Origin: DATFVA01 sp963811905
Lineage (GTDB): Bacteria; Bacteroidota; Ignavibacteria; Ignavibacteriales; Ignavibacteriaceae
NCBI GenBank assembly: GCA_963811905.1
Contig: CAWETK010000009.1
Span: 62,001 to 126,000, forward strand
Direction: 5' to 3'
DNA: 64,000 bases
Each line of letters starts with the position of its first letter. Positions within the stretch are counted from its first letter, which is position 1. Both the position numbers and the translations under genes were made by a program. Below the pieces are notes generated by a model. It did no database searches. It saw only the letters and a program-made list of their open reading frames with translations, and was not told the DNA's origin. Of the stretch, positions 58,962 through 64,000 are shown piece by piece.

Positions 58962-60971
58962 ATGGCTATTTTTAATTCTAAAGAAACTGATGTTCTTCGA
59001 AAAGAAAACCAGGAACTGAAAAATCTTCTCCATAAATATACAGGGCAGGAAGAAAAATTAAACGAACTGGAAGATAATCTTAAACTGCTTCAGGATAATA
59101 TTTCTGAACTGAATGAGGTTAAAGAAGAACTCCGGGATGACATAATCATTCTGAATAATGATAAAAGAATTAAAGAGTCGGAACTGAATGAACTCTCGAA
59201 CAAAATTCCGGAATTGAACGGACAGAAAAAAGAGCTTGAGCATACGCTTGCCGGTTATAAACAAAAGATCCAATCCTTTAATTCCGGGCCTGATGGGGAA
59301 AATGATAATCAGGAGGCTGCCGGAAAATATCAGGCAATTCTTGAGGAGAATGAAACTCAGAAAAATGAAATCAAAAAGCTGAGTGCCACGATAGATGCCT
59401 TACTGGCTGAAAATGAAAAGCTTGAAACAGAATTGAAAATAAATGGTTCGGGAAAAGTAAGGGATGAAGAAAAAATTCTTCAGGATTTACGTGAACGGGA
59501 AATAAAGATTTTAAGAGGGATCGACAGCAGGAAAGAAGAAGTTACGGCATTGATAAAGAATATTGAGAATCTGAAGGAGAGGGACAAATCAGAACGGGAT
59601 AACCTGAAAAATATCTATAAAGAGATCGAGGAGAAAAAAAGAGAAAGAGAGTATTACTCAAAAGAGGAAATACGATTGCTTAATAATGTCGCCAGGCTGA
59701 AAGAAAAAGAGGAAAAACTTGAGGAAGATACATCCAATCTTGAACAGGAAATAAAATCCAGGGATGAGATACTGAATATGCTCATCAAAAACATCGCACA
59801 TAAACAGGAAAAAGAAGTAGAACTTGATAATGACCTTCGTGAGCTTGATCTTGAACTAAGGGAAAGATCAAATTCAATTCATAGGGTTTCCAATGATTTC
59901 AGCCGCATCTCTGAGGAAAAAAATACTAAACAGCGTGAGCTGCTTGATGTTAACAGTGAACTCGAAACTAAAGGCGGGAAGCTTTATAAGCTCGGAGATG
60001 AACTTATCGTACTTGAAAACAGGCTTTCAACCCTCGAAGAAGAAATTGAAAAATCAGAAGCATTGAAAAAGGAATTGAGCAAAGAAGTCAGCGACCAGGC
60101 ATCGGTATACGAGAAACTTAAGGAGCAGTCGGATCTTTTGAGGCAGACAATTCCCCTTCTTGAAAAGAAAAAATCCGAAATTGAAAATGAAAATGCGGCA
60201 CTTGAAGAAAGGTTTGGTAAAGTATTTCAGAAATACAGTAAAGATGTGAATGAACTGAGCAGGAAGAGGATATTTTATGAAAAAGTTGTGATGGATAAAG
60301 AGAAGGAAATTAATGAGAAAGATCAGACCTTGTTTGAAAAGATTGCAGCCTTGGAGGAAAGTGAAAGAGTACTCGGGATGAGACAGGCGGAAATTAATTC
60401 GCTTCAGGAATCCCTGAAAGAACTTGAAGAACAGAAGGAAATACTTAGACAGGATATAAAATCACTTGAGGATAAAACAACAGAAATCCTCCGTCGTAAC
60501 GATGGTCTCCGGATGGAAACCGAATACCTGATGAGCAAGAAACAGTCTATTGAGGATAGTATGAAGGAAATCCTCAATGATATGAGTGAACGGTTTGAAA
60601 AAACCCGATCAAAGAAACATGAAGTAGATGAAGAAATAGCTGAATACGAAGACAGGCTGCATCTTACAAGAGAAAAAATTTCTGAATCGAGAAAGGAGCT
60701 GTCTGAGCTCCAGTCTTCTTTGGGAAATCTAAAGCTCGAGCACGAGGAGCAGCGAAGTTATATAAACCGGCTGGCAGCTAAAAAAGCAAAACTGCTCGAA
60801 GAAGTGTCGAGAAGCCAGACCCTGATTCAGAAGTACGAACAGATAAAGGAAAAAGTAAAAATTGAAAAGGCTGCAGCAACCGGTAAAAAAGAAGGCGGAA
60901 TTTTTTCAGGTGAGGAGATCCTGAATCAGATCAGGGATGGTAAAGAGAGCAGGAATCCTTCCGGTGATTGA
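58962..60971 (+). CDS. Long coiled-coil protein
   Basis: 669 residues from ATG 58962 (GGGAGATCGG before it). Nearly the whole chain (10-650) is a heptad coiled coil: high in Glu, Lys, Leu, with LLHKYTGQEEKLNELEDNLKLLQDN and many LEE.I. repeats, no Pro until the end. A short tail GKKEGGIFSGEEILNQIRDGKE follows. No ATPase heads, so not SMC itself. It could be a cytoskeletal (CCRP-like) or cell-envelope spacer protein. Single gene with 120 bases before it. I do not recognise it further. Confidence 0.75.
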   Translation: MAIFNSKETDVLRKENQELKNLLHKYTGQEEKLNELEDNLKLLQDNISELNEVKEELRDDIIILNNDKRIKESELNELSNKIPELNGQKKELEHTLAGYKQKIQSFNSGPDGENDNQEAAGKYQAILEENETQKNEIKKLSATIDALLAENEKLETELKINGSGKVRDEEKILQDLREREIKILRGIDSRKEEVTALIKNIENLKERDKSERDNLKNIYKEIEEKKREREYYSKEEIRLLNNVARLKEKEEKLEEDTSNLEQEIKSRDEILNMLIKNIAHKQEKEVELDNDLRELDLELRERSNSIHRVSNDFSRISEEKNTKQRELLDVNSELETKGGKLYKLGDELIVLENRLSTLEEEIEKSEALKKELSKEVSDQASVYEKLKEQSDLLRQTIPLLEKKKSEIENENAALEERFGKVFQKYSKDVNELSRKRIFYEKVVMDKEKEINEKDQTLFEKIAALEESERVLGMRQAEINSLQESLKELEEQKEILRQDIKSLEDKTTEILRRNDGLRMETEYLMSKKQSIEDSMKEILNDMSERFEKTRSKKHEVDEEIAEYEDRLHLTREKISESRKELSELQSSLGNLKLEHEEQRSYINRLAAKKAKLLEEVSRSQTLIQKYEQIKEKVKIEKAAATGKKEGGIFSGEEILNQIRDGKESRNPSGD

Positions 60972-61092
60972 TGCTTCATTTACTGACACAGTTATAATAA
61001 AATCCGGTGGCGATTTAAAGTAAGGATATAAGATCTGTACTTTTTAATCGGCCCCGATTCTCCAATTGAATTCTTAAATACCAGGAAGAAAT

Positions 61093-62433
61093 ATGTTGAG
61101 GAAATTCAAACTTTTAATATTATTATTAACTCTGCTTATAACATACTGCCAGGCGCAGCAGGTTAGTTCTGTAAAGCACCCTGACTGGAGCAGAAACCTT
61201 TCAATTTATGAAGTTAATACACGTCAGTATACACCTGAAGGCACTTTTCAGGCTTTCGATTCACACATTAAACAGTTAAAGGACCTTGGTGTGGGAATTG
61301 TCTGGTTTATGCCGGTAAACCCAATCGGTGAAAAAAACCGCAAGGGCAGCCTGGGGAGTTATTATTCGGTGAAAGACTATAAAGCTGTTAATCCCGAGTT
61401 CGGTACTCTCTCTGACTTCAAGGAAACAGTCAGGGAAATCCATGATATGGGAATGTATGTTATAATCGACTGGGTTGCTAATCACACTGCCTGGGATAAT
61501 GTGTGGGTTACTGAGCACCCCGGCTTTTATACAAAAGACTCGCTCGGCAGCTTTATGCCGCCCGTTGCCGACTGGCATGATGTAATCGATCTTAATTATG
61601 ATAATAAAGAGCTTTGGAAATATATGATCGATGCAATGAAATACTGGGTTCAGGAATGCGATATTGATGGATTCAGGTGCGATGTTGCAGGGATGGTACC
61701 CCTGGAATTCTGGAAAGCTGCTCATACAGAACTTAATAAAATTAAAAATGTTTTTATGCTTGCTGAAGCTGAAGGCCCCGAACTTCACGAAGCGTTCGAT
61801 ATGACATATTCCTGGGAATTGCTTCACCTTATGAACGATATAGCACAGGGAAAAAAGGGCGCTCAATCATTGAGAGATTATTTTGACAAGGAGAAGAAAA
61901 AGTATCCTGCAGATGCATATAGAATGAGATTTACTACTAACCATGATGAGAATAGCTGGAACGGGACTGTCTTTGAAAGGCTGGGGGAGGCAGCTGAAAC
62001 TTTCGATGCTTTTACATGTGTTATCACGGGTATGCCTCTGGTATACAGCGGGCAGGAAGCAGGTCTGAATAAAAGATTAAATTTTTTTGATAAGGATACT
62101 ATTGAATGGAAGGACAGCAAGTACCGTATCCTGTATACCGGCCTTCTGCACGAAAAAGAAAAAAACAAAGCTTTATGGAATGGAGATGAGGGGGGCGAAA
62201 TGATCCCTGTGGAAGCAAGTTCCGGCGACGTATTTGCTTTTATAAGGCAGAAGGATGATGACAGGGTGTATGCTGTATTTAATTTATCCGCGAAGACCTT
62301 AAAAACAGAACTGGAAAGTAATTTAATCCAGGGCGAATATGTTAACTTGCTCTCGGGAAAGGAAACAAAGATTAAATCCAAGGAGTGGATTGAACTTAAA
62401 CCCTGGACTTACAGGATCCTTGTCACAAAATAA
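61093..62433 (+). CDS. Exported alpha-amylase family (GH13) enzyme
   Basis: 446 residues. N-terminal signal (MLRKFKLLILLLTLLITYCQAQQ; a lipobox around Cys19 is also possible). The barrel has VIIDWVANHTAWD (region II), DGFRCDVAG with nucleophile Asp197, MLAEAEGPE with acid/base Glu225 and TTNHDENSW with Asp285. A small C-terminal beta domain follows. Specificity for alpha-1,4 or alpha-1,6 glucans is not clear. It lies before an osmoprotectant transporter, without obvious link. Confidence 0.9.
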   Translation: MLRKFKLLILLLTLLITYCQAQQVSSVKHPDWSRNLSIYEVNTRQYTPEGTFQAFDSHIKQLKDLGVGIVWFMPVNPIGEKNRKGSLGSYYSVKDYKAVNPEFGTLSDFKETVREIHDMGMYVIIDWVANHTAWDNVWVTEHPGFYTKDSLGSFMPPVADWHDVIDLNYDNKELWKYMIDAMKYWVQECDIDGFRCDVAGMVPLEFWKAAHTELNKIKNVFMLAEAEGPELHEAFDMTYSWELLHLMNDIAQGKKGAQSLRDYFDKEKKKYPADAYRMRFTTNHDENSWNGTVFERLGEAAETFDAFTCVITGMPLVYSGQEAGLNKRLNFFDKDTIEWKDSKYRILYTGLLHEKEKNKALWNGDEGGEMIPVEASSGDVFAFIRQKDDDRVYAVFNLSAKTLKTELESNLIQGEYVNLLSGKETKIKSKEWIELKPWTYRILVTK

Positions 62434-62480
62434 TTATGACGGTATGGATAAATATTCTGTGCCGCCCGGTTTAATACCTG

Positions 62481-63218
62481 ATGTCTATCATTCTAAAGAA
62501 TATCTCCAGATCATTCAACTCAACGGATGCACTTAAAAATGTTTCGCTTGAAATTGAAACAGGGGAAACTACTGTGCTTATTGGTCCAAGCGGCTGCGGA
62601 AAATCTACCCTGATAAGACTTATAACCGGATTGTTAATTCCTGATACAGGTGAAGTTTTTTACGGCAATGAAATGCTGCAGCAATCGAACCTGAGAGCTA
62701 TTCGTCTTCGGATCGGGTATGTAATTCAGGAAGGAGGTTTATTTCCCCATCTTACTGCTGAAGGAAATGTCGCTCTCCTTGCACAGCATATAGGATGGAA
62801 ACAGGAAAGAATAAAAAACCGCGTCAGGGAACTAACAGAGCTTACAAAATTTCCCTCTGAAGGATTAAATAAATTTCCTGCGGAACTGTCAGGCGGACAA
62901 AGACAAAGAGTCGGCATTATGCGCGCTCTAATGCTTAATCCCGAATTCCTTCTTCTCGATGAACCGCTCGGTGCCCTGGATCCGCTTATAAGGTACGATC
63001 TGCAGACTGATCTGAAGGATATATTCCGGACATTGAATAAAACAGTCCTGCTCGTAACCCACGACTTAAATGAAGCAGTATATTTTGCTGACAAAATAGT
63101 TCTGATGAGAGAGGGAACTATCGTGCAGGAAGGCAATTTTGCTGATATGAAAAACAACCCGGCAGATCCTTTTGTGACATCATTTATTAAAGCACAACGC
63201 AGTACAATCGATTTATGA
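62481..63218 (+). CDS. Osmoprotectant/glycine betaine ABC transporter ATPase
   Basis: 245 residues. Walker A GPSGCGKST, signature LSGGQRQRV, Walker B FLLLDEPLGALDPLIR, H-loop VTHDLNEA. IGYVIQEGGLFPHLTAEGNVAL is the OpuCA/ProV-like Q-loop. It lacks the CBS domains of OpuCA. Weak ribosome site. Its stop overlaps the start of the binding-protein gene by four bases. Confidence 0.92.
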   Translation: MSIILKNISRSFNSTDALKNVSLEIETGETTVLIGPSGCGKSTLIRLITGLLIPDTGEVFYGNEMLQQSNLRAIRLRIGYVIQEGGLFPHLTAEGNVALLAQHIGWKQERIKNRVRELTELTKFPSEGLNKFPAELSGGQRQRVGIMRALMLNPEFLLLDEPLGALDPLIRYDLQTDLKDIFRTLNKTVLLVTHDLNEAVYFADKIVLMREGTIVQEGNFADMKNNPADPFVTSFIKAQRSTIDL

Positions 63219-64000
63219 TGAAAATCCTGTTAAAAATATTCTTAATCACTGTAATCCTGGCACCATTGCTTTTCCCGCAGGATAAAGAAACACATATAAT
63301 TGTGGGATCAAAAAAGTTTACTGAATCTGTTATTCTCGGGGAGATGGCCGTTCAGCTTGCCCGTTCGGTTGATCCGCTGGCTGAACATAAAAGAGAAATC
63401 GGGGGAACCCGCGTCCTGTGGAATGCTCTTTTGAAAGGTAATATAGATATTTATCCTGAATACACCGGGACGATTAAACAGGAGATACTTGCCGGTCAAA
63501 AAATCACTAACGATGAGGAAATGAGGAACATTCTTAATGCGAAAAATATTGAGATCAGCAGACAGCTGGGTTTTGATGATACATATGCTATAGGTATGAA
63601 AAAGAATCTTGCTGATAAGCTTGGTATTATTACAATATCTGATTTACGAAAACATCCGGGATTAAGGTTTGGTTTCAGTAATGAATTCCTCGACCGTAGG
63701 GATGGCTGGCCAGGCCTTCAACAGGCCTATAACCTGCCTCAGCAGAATGTAACCGGTCTTGACCATGATCTCGCTTACAGAGGGCTTCAGGAAGGTTCCA
63801 TTGATGTAGTCGATTTTTACTCAACTGATGCAGAGATAGAATATTATCATTTGAAAGTGCTGAAAGATGATCTGAATTATTTTCCTGAATATAAAGCTGT
63901 CTTCCTGTACAGGAAAGACGTTGAAAAGCAAAATCCGGAGGCACTTGCTCAGATCCTTAAACTTGAAGGAAGTATCCCTGAGTCGACAATGATAAAAATG
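63215..64000 (+). CDS. Osmoprotectant-binding protein (partial, runs off window)
   Basis: ATG 63215 overlaps the previous TGA. The first 20 residues form a signal peptide (MMKILLKIFLITVILAPLLFPQ). GSKKFTESVILGEMAVQLARSV, GTRVLWNALLKGNIDIYPEYTG, LGFDDTYAIGMKK and RFGFSNEFLDRRDGWPGLQQAY are the OpuBC/OpuCC-type pattern; YRGLQEGSIDVVDFYSTDAEI follows. The open frame continues beyond 64000 (at least 262 residues), where a permease domain may be fused, as is common in this group. Confidence 0.9.
   Translation, partial: MMKILLKIFLITVILAPLLFPQDKETHIIVGSKKFTESVILGEMAVQLARSVDPLAEHKREIGGTRVLWNALLKGNIDIYPEYTGTIKQEILAGQKITNDEEMRNILNAKNIEISRQLGFDDTYAIGMKKNLADKLGIITISDLRKHPGLRFGFSNEFLDRRDGWPGLQQAYNLPQQNVTGLDHDLAYRGLQEGSIDVVDFYSTDAEIEYYHLKVLKDDLNYFPEYKAVFLYRKDVEKQNPEALAQILKLEGSIPESTMIKM

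Noticed and set aside
1..64000. CRISPR arrays, tRNA, rRNA, insertion sequences, prophage
   Set aside because: Looked for; the tandem repeats present are too short and lack spacers of even length, and no transposase or integrase is encoded.

Overview
The window is a stretch of AT-rich bacterial chromosome, densely packed with short operons. It probably comes from the Bacteroidota/Chlorobiota/Ignavibacteria side of the tree. That placement is inferred from a decayed type IX secretion (T9SS) sorting tail ending SSKKMLLIK, promoter-like TATTTTTG elements of the Bacteroidota -7 type, lipoproteins ending HFSRYIWAK, and an export-protein start that runs into a propeller-like motif. I saw no rRNA, tRNA, CRISPR array, insertion sequence, phage or plasmid genes.

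Layout. 0-6.6 kb: minus-strand housekeeping and repair genes (DHFR-like reductase, DUF1579 protein, Ada, a dehydrogenase, YdeI-like protein, MsrB lipoprotein, a broken haem-binding protein, a tRNA-editing deacylase, a GYD protein). 6.7-20 kb: aconitase, DUF421 protein, nicotinate phosphoribosyltransferase, a secreted MA-like peptidase, then queC-queF-glnD-murI, an asparaginase with a frameshift, and an Nfu iron-sulfur scaffold. 20-26.6 kb: decayed T9SS tail, a frame-disrupted lipoprotein, Ogt, a KamA-type radical SAM aminomutase, YbaK and two peptide-ABC ATPases. 26.6-41.3 kb: a plus-strand signalling region with peptide-binding lipoprotein, two permeases, a Ser/Thr kinase-ATPase-TPR protein, a sigma-54 activator, two paralogous lipoproteins behind sigma-54-type promoters, a TPR protein and two histidine kinases. 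41.3-49.5 kb: a nine-gene, almost fully overlapping minus-strand carotenoid operon. 49.6-55.4 kb: methylmalonyl-CoA mutase, epimerase and a sodium-pumping decarboxylase. 55.6-64 kb: esterase-like and PAP2-like proteins, small unknowns, AI-2E-family transporter, a long coiled-coil protein, a GH13 enzyme and the start of an osmoprotectant ABC transporter.

How genes work together. The carotenoid operon suggests a monocyclic keto-carotenoid glycoside ester (myxobacton-like): CrtB and CrtI make lycopene, a fused CrtYc/Yd-type cyclase closes one end, CruF hydrates the other, a CrtD-like desaturase extends the chromophore, CrtW adds a keto group, and a glycosyltransferase plus an acyltransferase decorate it. 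The mutase, epimerase and decarboxylase convert succinyl-CoA to propionyl-CoA with sodium export. The most unusual region is 26.6-41.3 kb. There, transporter genes overlap the kinase gene, an activator with a degenerate receiver and a GAFTSA loop follows, and TGGCAT-N5-TTGCA lies just downstream, in front of a small lipoprotein. This reads as a peptide- or envelope-responsive sigma-54 circuit that I do not recognise.

Data quality. At least six otherwise well-conserved genes are broken by single-base shifts, several at short homopolymers. Uncorrected indels in the assembly are the simplest explanation, so the broken genes should be read as probably intact in the organism until checked.
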